Source: DATLGB01 sp964242305 (GTDB lineage: Bacteria; Actinomycetota; Thermoleophilia; Solirubrobacterales; Solirubrobacteraceae). Taken from it: DNA of 64,000 bases. Position 1 is the first letter of the stretch, and each line of letters begins with the position of its first letter. The translations under genes were made by a program, and so were the position numbers. The notes below the pieces were generated by a model that saw only the letters and a program-made list of their open reading frames with translations, was not told the DNA's origin and ran no database searches. Positions 24,102-31,712 of the stretch are shown here, piece by piece. The stretch is from positions 1 to 64,000 of the forward strand of contig CAXTBB010000009.1 of assembly GCA_964242305.1 (NCBI GenBank), in the 5' to 3' direction.

Positions 24102-25286
24102 ATGGACCGGCTGGCGCCGCTGCTCGACGCGCTCGACCTCGACGTCGATCCCGGGCGGGCGCGCATCACCGGGACCGACCCGGTCCTTCCCTGCCGCTAC
24201 CCGCTCGCCGAGAGCGCGGCGGCGATCCTGGCCGCGATCGGGCTGGCCGCCGGGCGCACGACGGTGGACGTCGACGTCCGCCACGCGGGGGCGCTGCTGC
24301 GCGGCTTCCTCGACCAGATCGTCGACGGCGACGTCCTCGACCCCGACCCGACGTCGCAGCTCCCCGGCATCGGCCTGCACCCGACCGGCGACGGCCGTCT
24401 CGTGCAGGTCTACGGCTACGGGGACCTGCTCGAGCCGACCGAGGCCGTGCTCGCCGCCGGGCCGTGGGTGGACGCCGACGCCCTCGCCGACGCGCTCGCG
24501 CAAGCCGGCGCGCCCGGCGCGGTCGTCCGCAGCGCCGCCGAGTGGGACGCGCACCCGCAGGGCCAGGCGCTGGGCGCGCTGCCGGTGGTGAGCCTCGAGC
24601 GCATCGGCGACGCGCCGCCGGAGCCCGCGCCGCCCGTCCCGCACGTGCTCGACCTCTCGCGCCTGGTGGCGGGGCCGGCCTGCGGGCGCACGCTGGCCGA
24701 GCACGGCGCCGTCGTGACCCAGGTCGCCGCGCCCGGCTTGCCGGTGGTGCACCGCGCGCTGGTCGACACCGCGCTGGACAAGCGCCGCGTCGAGGCAGCA
24801 CTCGAGGACGTCGACCCCGCCGGCGCCGACGTGTTCCTCCAGAACGCGGCGCCGGGCTCCTTCGAGCGCAAGGGCCTGGGCGCCGGCGCCGTGGCCGCTC
24901 GCCGCCCGGGCATCGTGTACGTGTCCATCAGTGGGTACGGGCACGTCGGGCCGTGGGCGGGCCGGCGTGCGTTCGAGCCGCTCGCCCAGGCCAGCACGGG
25001 CTGGGTGGACGACCACGGCGGGACGATCGTCCCCGCGCTCCCGTGCGACTACGCGACCGGCTTCCTCGCCGCGCTGGGCGTCCTCGTCGCCCTGCGCCGG
25101 CGCGCGCAGGAGGGCGGCAGCTGGCACGTGCGGACCTCGCTGTGCCGGACGGCGATGTGGTTCCGCGACCAGCCCGGCCGCTACGACCCGGCGGCCGCGA
25201 TCGACCTCGGCGCCCGCGCCACCGCCGACCTGCGCGAGACGCGCCGGACGGAGTTCGGGGTCGTCGAGGCGCTGCGCGCACCGTAG
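24102..25286 (+). CDS. CaiB/BaiF (class III) CoA-transferase family protein
   Basis: 394 residues. The typical class III segment VLDLSRLVAGPACGRTLAEH starts only at about residue 185, followed by DKRRVEAALEDVDPAGADVF, QNAAPGSFERKGLG and IVYVSISGYGHVGPWAGRRA. The N-terminal 180 residues look like a divergent half-repeat. The start is ATG 24102 (MDRLAPLLDAL), with ATG 24045 as an alternative. It is on the strand opposite to the surrounding Nit1C genes, and its 3' end overlaps the glycosyltransferase gene by 106 bp. The substrate is unknown; whether it belongs functionally to the cluster is open. Confidence 0.8.
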   Translation: MDRLAPLLDALDLDVDPGRARITGTDPVLPCRYPLAESAAAILAAIGLAAGRTTVDVDVRHAGALLRGFLDQIVDGDVLDPDPTSQLPGIGLHPTGDGRLVQVYGYGDLLEPTEAVLAAGPWVDADALADALAQAGAPGAVVRSAAEWDAHPQGQALGALPVVSLERIGDAPPEPAPPVPHVLDLSRLVAGPACGRTLAEHGAVVTQVAAPGLPVVHRALVDTALDKRRVEAALEDVDPAGADVFLQNAAPGSFERKGLGAGAVAARRPGIVYVSISGYGHVGPWAGRRAFEPLAQASTGWVDDHGGTIVPALPCDYATGFLAALGVLVALRRRAQEGGSWHVRTSLCRTAMWFRDQPGRYDPAAAIDLGARATADLRETRRTEFGVVEALRAP

Positions 25287-26278
25287 AGGGCGAGGTGCGC
25301 GCGGGCGGCGCGCTCCCAGGTGTGCGCGGCGGCGAGCCGGGCGCCCGGCGCGGGGTCCGGCGGGTCGCGCAGCGCGGCGGGGATTGCGTCGAGGCCGTAG
25401 CGGACGGCGTCACCGAACACCTCGCGGAAGACCGGCAGGTCGCTCAGCACCACCGGCCGGCGCGCCGCCAGTGCCTCCATCGCCGCCATCCCGAAGCCCT
25501 CCTTGGTCGACGGCAGCACGAAGACGTCGCACGCGGCTACGAGGCCGGGCAGCTCCGCGTCGTCCACCGGTCCCAGCACGACCGGCTCGACGTTCAGCGC
25601 GGCGGCGCTGGCGAAGAAGCGCTCGCGGTAGTTCCGGTAGTCGAAGAGGGTCTCGCCGCCGGCGATCACCAGCCGCGCCCCCGGCCGGCCCAGCGCCGCG
25701 AACGCCTCCAGCAGGCCGAGGCTCCCCTTGCGCGGCTCGATGCCCCCGACGGTGAGGACCATCGGGTCACCGATCCGCTCCCCCGGGGCGGCGGTGGCGA
25801 ACCGCGCCGCGTCGACGCCGTTGGGGATGACGGTCGCCTCGATGCCCCAGCCGGCCCGCAGCTCGCCGGCCACCGCGGCGGACACGCAGACGTGCCCGGG
25901 CGGCTCGACGATCGCGCGCTCGTGGCAGGCGGCCAGCACCGGGCTGATGAACTCGTCCAGGTGGTGGACGGTCCGCAGCGCGCCCGGGACGGCGTTGGCG
26001 GAGATGCAGTCCTGGGCGTGGACGACGTCGAACGCAGCTGGGTCGACGAGCTTCTCGAGGGCGGCGATCGAGCCCAGGACCTTGGCCTCGACGTCGTCGG
26101 TCTGCGGAGGCGGCGCCAGGCGGATGGTCACGCGCGGGTCGACCGGCCGGAAGAACGCCTCCCCGATCGCGAACACGGTGACGTCGGCGCCCTGCGCCGC
26201 CATCGCCTCGGCTAGCGCCAAGGTGTGGACGACGCCGCCGCGCGGCTTGGTCGAGTAGGTGAGCAGCGCTACGCGCAC
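25181..26278 (-). CDS. Glycosyltransferase family 4 (MSMEG_0565-like, Nit1C cluster)
   Basis: 365-residue GT-B glycosyltransferase. N-terminal VALLTYSTKPRGGVVHTLAL, central VIPNGVDAARF and VLTVGGIEPRKGSLGLLEAF, and the donor-binding EGFGMAAMEALAARRPVVLS with Glu spacing of the GT4 family. This matches the glycosyltransferase found in actinobacterial Nit1C clusters. GTG 26278 overlaps the preceding AIR-synthase-like gene by 10 nt. A sugar conjugate of an unknown small molecule is implied. The C-terminus is Arg/Ser-rich and antisense to the CoA-transferase end. Confidence 0.87.
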   Translation of the reverse strand: MRVALLTYSTKPRGGVVHTLALAEAMAAQGADVTVFAIGEAFFRPVDPRVTIRLAPPPQTDDVEAKVLGSIAALEKLVDPAAFDVVHAQDCISANAVPGALRTVHHLDEFISPVLAACHERAIVEPPGHVCVSAAVAGELRAGWGIEATVIPNGVDAARFATAAPGERIGDPMVLTVGGIEPRKGSLGLLEAFAALGRPGARLVIAGGETLFDYRNYRERFFASAAALNVEPVVLGPVDDAELPGLVAACDVFVLPSTKEGFGMAAMEALAARRPVVLSDLPVFREVFGDAVRYGLDAIPAALRDPPDPAPGARLAAAHTWERAARAHLALYGARSASTTPNSVRRVSRRSAVARAPRSIAAAGS

Positions 26279-27666
26279 GGGTGGTTCGGGGGGTGGGTGG
26301 CGGGACCAAGTCCCGTGACGCCGTCCGCGATCGCGGTGGTGACGTCGCCGTCCGGCCAGCGCAGCCGTACGCCGCTGCCCTCGATCAGCCGCCCGCAGAC
26401 GCCGCCGGTGACCGGGCCGGCGTCGAGCGGCGCGCCCGTCGTCAGCATCCCGAAGCCGGGGAAGCAGGTCAGCCAGTCGGCCGCGCTCGCGCCCGCCGGG
26501 CGCGGGACGGCGGCGACCTCGATCTCCACGCCGCACCCGCTCGCCTCGGCCAGCATCCCGGCCGTCCCGGCGATGCCGGCCATGCTCACGTCCTTGGCCG
26601 CGCCCGGCCGCGCCCGCGCCACCGCGCCGCCCATCGTCCGCAGCTCGGCGGCGGAGCGGGCGCTGGTGGAGTCCCACTGGGCGCCCGCGTAGCCAGGCCG
26701 CCAGCCGCCGCCGAGGTCCACCGTCAGCGAGAGCGCGTCCCCCGGGCGCCCGCCGCCGCCGGGCACGGGCGCGTCCGTGCGGCCGAAGGCGGTCACGCCG
26801 AGGGAGGCGGGGGCGCCCAGCGTGGTGTGCCCGCCCAGGATCGGGAGCCCGAACGCCTCGCTGCCGGCGCGTAGGCCGGCCAGCACGCGGCGGGCGAGCG
26901 CGGCGTCCGGCGCCCCGAGCGTGTTGAGCAGCCCGGTCGGCGCCGCGCCCATCGCGCTGAGGTCGTTGGCGCACACGAGCACCCCGCACCAGCCCGCCCA
27001 CTCCGGGTCGGACGCGACCATGCCGGGGAGGATCGCGTCGCACGCGGCGACCACGTCGGTGCCGGGCAGCGGGACGCCGTCGTCGCCGACCCAGCCGTCG
27101 CCGCCCGGCCGCAGGCCGTCCAGCAGCCCGGCCAGCGGGCCCTTGGTCGCCGCCGCCAGCCGCGCGATCGGACCGACCGGCGTGCGCATGAGGACATGGG
27201 GAACGCCGGCGACCTCGACGGCGCGGACGCGGTGCCAGCCGAGCGTGGTGAAGAAGCGCTCGCGGCGCGGCTGCACCGCCGCGTCGAAGCGCAGCGCCCC
27301 GTGGGCCTCCGCCGTCGCGCACGCCGCCCGGACGAGCGCCCCGCCCACCTCCGCCCGGTCCGGTCCGGCGGTGCAGACCAGGCGGCTGCCCTGCCACCAC
27401 CCGAGCGTCGGGTCCTCCCCGCAGGGGTGCAGGCGCACGCCGCCCGCGACGCTGCCGTCCCGCCGGCGCGCGATCAGCACGACCGTGGCGGGATCGGCAT
27501 CGTGGTCGTCGGCGTCGTCGCGCAGGAACAGGCCCTGCTCCTCCACGAAGGCCCGGCGGCGCAGGGCTCGGTAGGCGACGAGGTCGGCGGGCGACGACGC
27601 GCGCTCCACGGTCAGCGCGGGCCGGACGGCGGCCTGGCCCCCCAGTCGGACGAGGATGTCGTCCAT
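26269..27666 (-). CDS. Fused GNAT-like / AIR-synthase-related protein (MSMEG_0567-like, Nit1C cluster)
   Basis: 465 residues. The N-terminal 150 or so form an acetyltransferase-like domain (RALRRRAFVEEQGLFLRDD, RLVCTAGPDRAEVGGALVRA, FTTLGWHRV). The rest is PurM/AIR-synthase-like, with ANDLSAMGAAPTGLLNTL, PILGGHTTLGAPASLGVTAF, GRPGDALSLTVDL and KDVSMAGIAGTAGMLAEAS. In Synechocystis the two halves are sll0786 and sll0787; here they are joined as in MSMEG_0567. PurM-type folds bind ATP to activate a carbonyl or amide. ATG 27666 overlaps the radical SAM stop by one base (TGATG). Confidence 0.88.
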   Translation of the reverse strand: MDDILVRLGGQAAVRPALTVERASSPADLVAYRALRRRAFVEEQGLFLRDDADDHDADPATVVLIARRRDGSVAGGVRLHPCGEDPTLGWWQGSRLVCTAGPDRAEVGGALVRAACATAEAHGALRFDAAVQPRRERFFTTLGWHRVRAVEVAGVPHVLMRTPVGPIARLAAATKGPLAGLLDGLRPGGDGWVGDDGVPLPGTDVVAACDAILPGMVASDPEWAGWCGVLVCANDLSAMGAAPTGLLNTLGAPDAALARRVLAGLRAGSEAFGLPILGGHTTLGAPASLGVTAFGRTDAPVPGGGGRPGDALSLTVDLGGGWRPGYAGAQWDSTSARSAAELRTMGGAVARARPGAAKDVSMAGIAGTAGMLAEASGCGVEIEVAAVPRPAGASAADWLTCFPGFGMLTTGAPLDAGPVTGGVCGRLIEGSGVRLRWPDGDVTTAIADGVTGLGPATHPPNHPCA

Positions 27667-28724
27667 CAGCCGCCGCAGCTCTGCAGCGTGCTGCAGGCGC
27701 CGCAGGCGGCGCACCCGGCGCCCTGGTCGGCACCGCGCATCTCGGCCGCGATCAGCGCCGCGGACACGCGCACGGATACGTCGCGCATCGCCGACGGGGA
27801 CGGCGCCGGCACGCCGTCGGCGTCCGCCAGGCTGCCCACCAGCGGGCGGTAGGGGACGACGAACGGGTAGACGCCCATCGCGATCAGCCGCTCCGCGCCG
27901 GCGATCAGCGCCTCGGGGTCCTCGCCAAGGCCGACGATCAGGTAGGTGGAGACGCGGTTGCGGCCGAAGACGGCCACCGCCTCGCGCCAGGCGTCCTCGT
28001 AGGCGGCGACCGGGACCTCCGCCTTGCCCGGCGTCCAGCGGGCCCGGACGTCCTCGTCGAGCGACTCGACGTGGATGCCGATCGCGGTCGCGCCCGCCGC
28101 GTGCAGGCGCTCGAACCAACCGGGCTCGCGCGGCGGCTCGCACTGCACCTGGATGGGCAGCTCCGGGACGGCGTCGTGAACCGCGGCGACGCACCGGGCC
28201 AGGTGCTTCGCGCCACGATCGAGGCCGTTTGACGTCCCCGTGGTCATGACCATCTGGCGGACGCCGTCGAGGTCGACGGCGGCGCGGGCGACCTCGGCCA
28301 GCTGGGCCGGCGTCTTGACCTGCGTCGTGGCGCCGGCTCGCAGCGACTGCTCGATCGTGCAGAAGCGGCAGCGCGTCGACTCGGGGCCGTAGCGGATGCA
28401 CGTCTGCACGACCGTCGTGGCGAGCACGTCGGCGCCGTGCAGGCGGGCGAGCTGGTCGTAGCGAATGCCGTCGGCCGTCTCGAGGTCGTAGAAGCGCGGC
28501 CGCAGGATCGGCTCCAGCGCCGCGTCCTCGACGACCACGCCGTCACGCTCCAGCACGCCGTCGCGCAGGTCGTACGGCGAGTCCTCGCGCACCGGCAGCG
28601 CCACCACCGTGCCGCCCAGGCGCAGGTGCCCGTCGTCACTGGGACCGGCGCCGCCGCGGCGGCCGACGGGTGCGTGCGACCGCAGCCCGTAGACCGCCAG
28701 CTCCGTGCGGAGATCCAGCGTCAA
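27666..28724 (-). CDS. Radical SAM protein (MSMEG_0568/sll0785-like, Nit1C cluster)
   Basis: 352 residues, biotin-synthase-like. The iron-sulfur cysteines are in TCIRYGPESTRCRFCTIEQS, where the first Cys is spaced further than in the usual CxxxCxxC; CRFC is the tight pair. QMVMTTGTSNGLDRGAKHL and IGIHVESLDEDVRARWTPGK follow in TIM-barrel order. The C-terminus has extra cysteines (GAGCAACGACSTLQSCGG) that may hold another cluster. TTG 28724 overlaps the stop of the MSMEG_0572-like gene as TTGA, the deciding reason for that start. Reaction unknown. Confidence 0.9.
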   Translation of the reverse strand: MTLDLRTELAVYGLRSHAPVGRRGGAGPSDDGHLRLGGTVVALPVREDSPYDLRDGVLERDGVVVEDAALEPILRPRFYDLETADGIRYDQLARLHGADVLATTVVQTCIRYGPESTRCRFCTIEQSLRAGATTQVKTPAQLAEVARAAVDLDGVRQMVMTTGTSNGLDRGAKHLARCVAAVHDAVPELPIQVQCEPPREPGWFERLHAAGATAIGIHVESLDEDVRARWTPGKAEVPVAAYEDAWREAVAVFGRNRVSTYLIVGLGEDPEALIAGAERLIAMGVYPFVVPYRPLVGSLADADGVPAPSPSAMRDVSVRVSAALIAAEMRGADQGAGCAACGACSTLQSCGG

Positions 28725-29248
28725 AACATCCAGGTCGTGTTGATGATCGCGCCCTTGCGGGCGTAGTGGATCATCGCGTCCTGCATGTCGAGCGGGTGGC
28801 AGGGGATGACGCCCTCCATCAGATCCTCCTCACGCGCACCGTGCAGCGACAGGCCGAGCCGGCACGCGTAGACCTTGCCGCCCTCCTCGATGTACTTGGC
28901 GATCTGCGAGTTCTCGTTGCGCATGCCCGGGAAGATCTCGGCGCCGACCGTCGGCATCCCGCGGGTGTGGATGCAGTTCAGCGCGCCGATCCCGAAGAAG
29001 TACAGGCCGGTGTCGAAGCCCTTGCGCAGCGCGCGTAGAGCGAGCAGCACGGCCACGAAGCTGACCGAGCTCTCGTGGGCGATGCCGTGAACCATGCCGA
29101 AGTACGTCTCGCCCTCCTCCGCCTGGTAGTCGGGGAAGACCTTGGTGGATCCGTAGATGGAGCTCCCGATCTCCTTGGTCGGGTGCGGGATCTCCATGAG
29201 GCTGGCCATCTCCTCATCGGTCAGCTGGACCTTCGGCTCTACTGCCAT
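28721..29248 (-). CDS. MSMEG_0572/sll0783 family nitrogen-starvation protein (Nit1C cluster)
   Basis: 175 residues, highly conserved family: EIGSSIYGSTKVFPDYQAEE, YFGMVHGIAHESSVSFVAVL, GLYFFGIGALNCIHTRGMPT and CRLGLSLHGAREEDLMEGVI. The Synechocystis member sll0783 is induced by nitrogen starvation and affects polyhydroxybutyrate. Cysteines in NCIHTR, YACRL and IPCHPLD might be functional. It is the first Nit1C gene, preceded by a 136-bp leader with tandem stem-loops, and is coupled to the radical SAM gene. Confidence 0.92.
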   Translation of the reverse strand: MAVEPKVQLTDEEMASLMEIPHPTKEIGSSIYGSTKVFPDYQAEEGETYFGMVHGIAHESSVSFVAVLLALRALRKGFDTGLYFFGIGALNCIHTRGMPTVGAEIFPGMRNENSQIAKYIEEGGKVYACRLGLSLHGAREEDLMEGVIPCHPLDMQDAMIHYARKGAIINTTWMF

Positions 29249-29282
29249 GGGTGTTGGGCTCCTGTCGGGGGACGGATGGTCC

Positions 29283-29314
29283 CTCTCATGCTGTGAGAGT
29301 CGCGGTGCCGCGAC
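29283..29314. promoter_or_regulatory. Two abutting stem-loops in the Nit1C leader
   Basis: CTCTCA/TGAGAG (29283-29299, 5-nt loop) abuts GTCGCGG/CCGCGAC (29299-29314, 2-nt loop). Both arms are perfect. They lie 35-66 bp upstream of the sll0783-type gene and 70 bp after the tetR stop, so they may end the tetR transcript or regulate the cluster. The loops do not fit a riboswitch that I recognise. Confidence 0.5.
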
Positions 29315-29384
29315 TATGTCCGGCGGGCCGAACGCCGCCCGCGAGATGGGGACCGCCGGCCCACGTCCAAGCGCGTTGGCGCTC

Positions 29385-29984
29385 TCAGGCGACCAGGACG
29401 GCGCGCATCGCCCGGAGCGCGCGGTCGGCGCCGTTCGGGTCGCGGTGGAGCTGGATCGCCTGGTTGGCGGCGACGGCGAACGCCTCGAGCTCGAAGACGA
29501 CCTGGGCAGGGTCGGTGTCGTGCGGCAGGTCGCCGGCGGCGACGGCGGTGCGGACGTCGGCTTCGAGGACGCGGTGCCAGCGGTCCAGCGTCGCGGCGAT
29601 CGCGTCGCGGACCGGTCCCGGCCGTCCGTCGAACTCGGCGGACGCGCCGGCCAGGAAGCAGCCGCCGGGGAAGCAGTTCTCGCTCAGGTAGGCGACGCGC
29701 GCCTCGCACAGGGCGAGCAGGCGGGGGAGGCCGGGCTCGGCGCCGGCGGCGGGGACCCAGACGCGCTCCGTGAAGATCTCCGCGGCGCGTTCGAGGGCGG
29801 CCAGCTGGAGCGCCTCCTTGGAGCCGAACGGCCCGACGACACCGGCCTTGCTCATCGACAGCTCGCCGGCCAGGGTGCCGACGGTCAGGCCCTCGAGGCC
29901 CTGGAGGGAGGCGACGTCGACCGCGTGGTCGAGGATCGTCCGGCGGGTGTCGAGGGCGGCGGCGGCCGAGCGGCGCGGGCTCAT
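29385..29984 (-). CDS. TetR/AcrR family transcriptional regulator
   Basis: 199 residues. The N-terminal helix-turn-helix is RRTILDHAVDVASLQGLEGL then TVGTLAGELSMSKAGVVGPF; the usual Tyr-Phe in the recognition helix is GPF. The C-terminal ligand domain resembles TetR_C_16-type regulators, with CFPGGCFLAGASAEF. A palindrome in the 49-bp gap to the divergent MBL gene is its likely operator, so it probably controls that gene and itself. It also lies directly upstream of, and co-oriented with, the Nit1C genes, so an effect on them is possible. Confidence 0.9.
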   Translation of the reverse strand: MSPRRSAAAALDTRRTILDHAVDVASLQGLEGLTVGTLAGELSMSKAGVVGPFGSKEALQLAALERAAEIFTERVWVPAAGAEPGLPRLLALCEARVAYLSENCFPGGCFLAGASAEFDGRPGPVRDAIAATLDRWHRVLEADVRTAVAAGDLPHDTDPAQVVFELEAFAVAANQAIQLHRDPNGADRALRAMRAVLVA

Positions 29985-30001
29985 CTGACCAGCATCCTAG
30001 C

Positions 30002-30023
30002 TTAGCGAACGATCGTATGCTAA
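30002..30023. promoter_or_regulatory. 22-bp palindrome, likely TetR operator
   Basis: Half-sites TTAGC and GCTAA at the outer ends around a central CGATCG; 18 of 22 positions are symmetric. It sits between the divergent tetR (start 29984) and the MBL gene (start 30034), 18 bp and 10 bp from the start codons, where binding would block both promoters. Confidence 0.7.
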
Positions 30024-30033
30024 AAGTCCCGGC

Positions 30034-30789
30034 ATGGACATCCGCCGCCTCGGCTTCGCCGGCCTTCAGATCACGTCGGGGGACACCTCGATCCTCGTCG
30101 ACGCCATCACCTCGCTCGGGGCGATGACCCAGTGGATCGGGGAGGCGCGCGAGCCGCTGCCGGCGCCGGACCCCGCCGAGCTCGCGCTCGTCACCCACCT
30201 GCACCGCGACCACGCGGATGCAGCGGCGCTCCGCGGCGCCGGCGTGCGGCGCGTCTTGCGCCCGGCGCCGGCTGCGGGCCGGGGGATGGAGACGATCGCC
30301 TGCGCGGAGGCGGAGGCGGAGCTGGCCGGCCTCGAGCAGCAGGTCGTAGCCGAGTGGGAGACGGTCACGGAGGGGCCGTTCACGATCACCGCGGTCCCGG
30401 CCAGCGACGGGTTCGGGGACCCGCAGGTCTCGTGGGTCGTCGAGGCGGACGGGACCCGGATCCTGCACGCCGGTGACACGCTCTTCCACGGCGCCTGGTG
30501 GCTGATCGCGATGCGCTGCGGGCCGATCGACATCGCCTTCCTCCCCGTCAACGGCGCGGTCGCCGACCTGCCGCACCGCCAGCCGCCGTCCCCGCTCCCG
30601 GCGTGCATGGATCCGCAGCAGGCCGCCGTCGCCGGAGCGTTGCTGAAGGCGGCGACCGTGGTCCCGATCCACTACGGCGCCATCCACGGCCCGCCGGTCT
30701 ACACGCAGGTCGACGACCCGGCGGGCACGTTCGCCGCGGCGGCCGGGCCTGACGCGCGGGTCGTCGGGGTTGGCGAGCTCGTGGCCTGA
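30034..30789 (+). CDS. MBL-fold hydrolase (UlaG-like)
   Basis: 251 residues. The early metal motif is VTHLHRDHADAAAL; further ligands fit ILHAGDTLFHG, where the Asp bridges the metals, and the late VPIHYGAIHG. The opening (IRRLGFAGLQITSGDTSILV) matches UlaG/RomA-type MBL proteins that act on phosphodiesters, lactones or N-acyl compounds. Divergent from a TetR regulator with an operator between, so expression is probably induced by the substrate. Substrate unknown. Confidence 0.86.
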   Translation: MDIRRLGFAGLQITSGDTSILVDAITSLGAMTQWIGEAREPLPAPDPAELALVTHLHRDHADAAALRGAGVRRVLRPAPAAGRGMETIACAEAEAELAGLEQQVVAEWETVTEGPFTITAVPASDGFGDPQVSWVVEADGTRILHAGDTLFHGAWWLIAMRCGPIDIAFLPVNGAVADLPHRQPPSPLPACMDPQQAAVAGALLKAATVVPIHYGAIHGPPVYTQVDDPAGTFAAAAGPDARVVGVGELVA

Positions 30790-30804
30790 GTACCTTGCCG
30801 GGCC

Positions 30805-31230
30805 GTGCCGGCGCTGCGCTGCCTGATCGACTCGATGGTCTTCGACGCGATCGCCGCCGACCGCGAGCTGCTCGTCGCGGTCGACCGGCTCACCCGCCGC
30901 CGCGCGCTCGAGCTGCTGGCCGCGGCGGAGACGATGACCGAGATCACGGCGGTACCCGACGACGAGCACCGCCGCCGCCTGCAGAAGGTCCGGGTCCTCG
31001 TCATCCCGCCGGCGGGCTCGCCCCCGCGTGCGTTGCTCGCCTGGCGGGGCGTCAGCGAGGAGGACGCGCGCATCGCCCTGGCCGCCGCGCGCGAGGCGGT
31101 GCCGCTGGTCACGGAGGACCGCGACCTGCGTGACGCCGTCCGCGTCCACCTGCCGGCGGTCGTCGTCTGGACGTTCGCGGCCGACCTGCTGCCGCGGATC
31201 ACCCGTCTCTGGTCATCTCGAGCAGCTTGA
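30805..31230 (+). CDS. PIN-domain-like protein
   Basis: 141 residues, GTG start 30805. The acidic pattern fits a PIN ribonuclease fold: Asp in CLIDSMVFDAI, Glu in MTEITAV, Asp in EEDARIALAAA and the closing LVTEDRDLRDAV. No antitoxin gene is adjacent, so a VapBC pair is not shown. It starts 15 bp after the MBL gene, probably in the same transcript, and its 3' end overlaps the convergent DUF1697 gene by 32 bp. Confidence 0.6.
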   Translation: MPALRCLIDSMVFDAIAADRELLVAVDRLTRRRALELLAAAETMTEITAVPDDEHRRRLQKVRVLVIPPAGSPPRALLAWRGVSEEDARIALAAAREAVPLVTEDRDLRDAVRVHLPAVVVWTFAADLLPRITRLWSSRAA

Positions 31231-31705
31231 GGACGGTGTTCCAGTTGCGCGCGGTGGCGATCGCGTCGACCCGCTTGAGGGCGTTGACGAGCGGCGAGCG
31301 CTGTACGCCGTCCGGGTGCCAGCAGTAGATCTCCTTGCCCGCGAAGGCGACCCGCTCGTCGCCGAAGTCACCCACGTCGAGGGCGGGCGCCTTGCGGTCG
31401 AGGAAGAGGACCTGGAACCGCTTGCCCTCCGGCACCGGCAGCGGGTTGTCGTCGACGACCTTCTCCAGCTGCTTGGGGGTGCGGACGATCACCGGCGTGT
31501 CGACGTCGAAGCGGTCGGCGATGGCCGTCTGGAGGTCCTTCGCCAGTCCCTTCGCCGGGGCGTCGAGGATGATGTTGCCGCTGGCGATCAGCGTCCGGAC
31601 GTCCTTGTAGCCGAGCTCGGTGAGGTGCTCGCGCAGGGCCGGCATCGGGACGCGGTTGCGGGAGCCCAGGTTGATCCCGCGCAGGAGGGCGATCTGTGGT
31701 GGCAT
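31199..31705 (-). CDS. DUF1697 family protein
   Basis: 168 residues. The N-terminus PPQIALLRGINLGSRNRVPM and LGYKDVRTLIASGNIILDAP are the family hallmark, and the end TARNWNTVLKLLEM is typical. Function unknown; the fold is ferredoxin-like. The start ATG (31705) overlaps the ATG of the divergent reading frame at 31704, leaving no intergenic promoter unless the acyl-CoA dehydrogenase starts later. Confidence 0.9.
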   Translation of the reverse strand: MPPQIALLRGINLGSRNRVPMPALREHLTELGYKDVRTLIASGNIILDAPAKGLAKDLQTAIADRFDVDTPVIVRTPKQLEKVVDDNPLPVPEGKRFQVLFLDRKAPALDVGDFGDERVAFAGKEIYCWHPDGVQRSPLVNALKRVDAIATARNWNTVLKLLEMTRDG

Positions 31706-31712
31706 GTGCGCC

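Noticed and set aside
29283..29314. Guanidine-II (mini-ykkC) riboswitch
   Set aside because: The two hairpins are tandem, but their loops (TGCTG and TG) lack the ACGR sequence that defines that class.
30805..31230. VapBC toxin-antitoxin pair
   Set aside because: A PIN-like protein is present, but no small antitoxin gene precedes or follows it.
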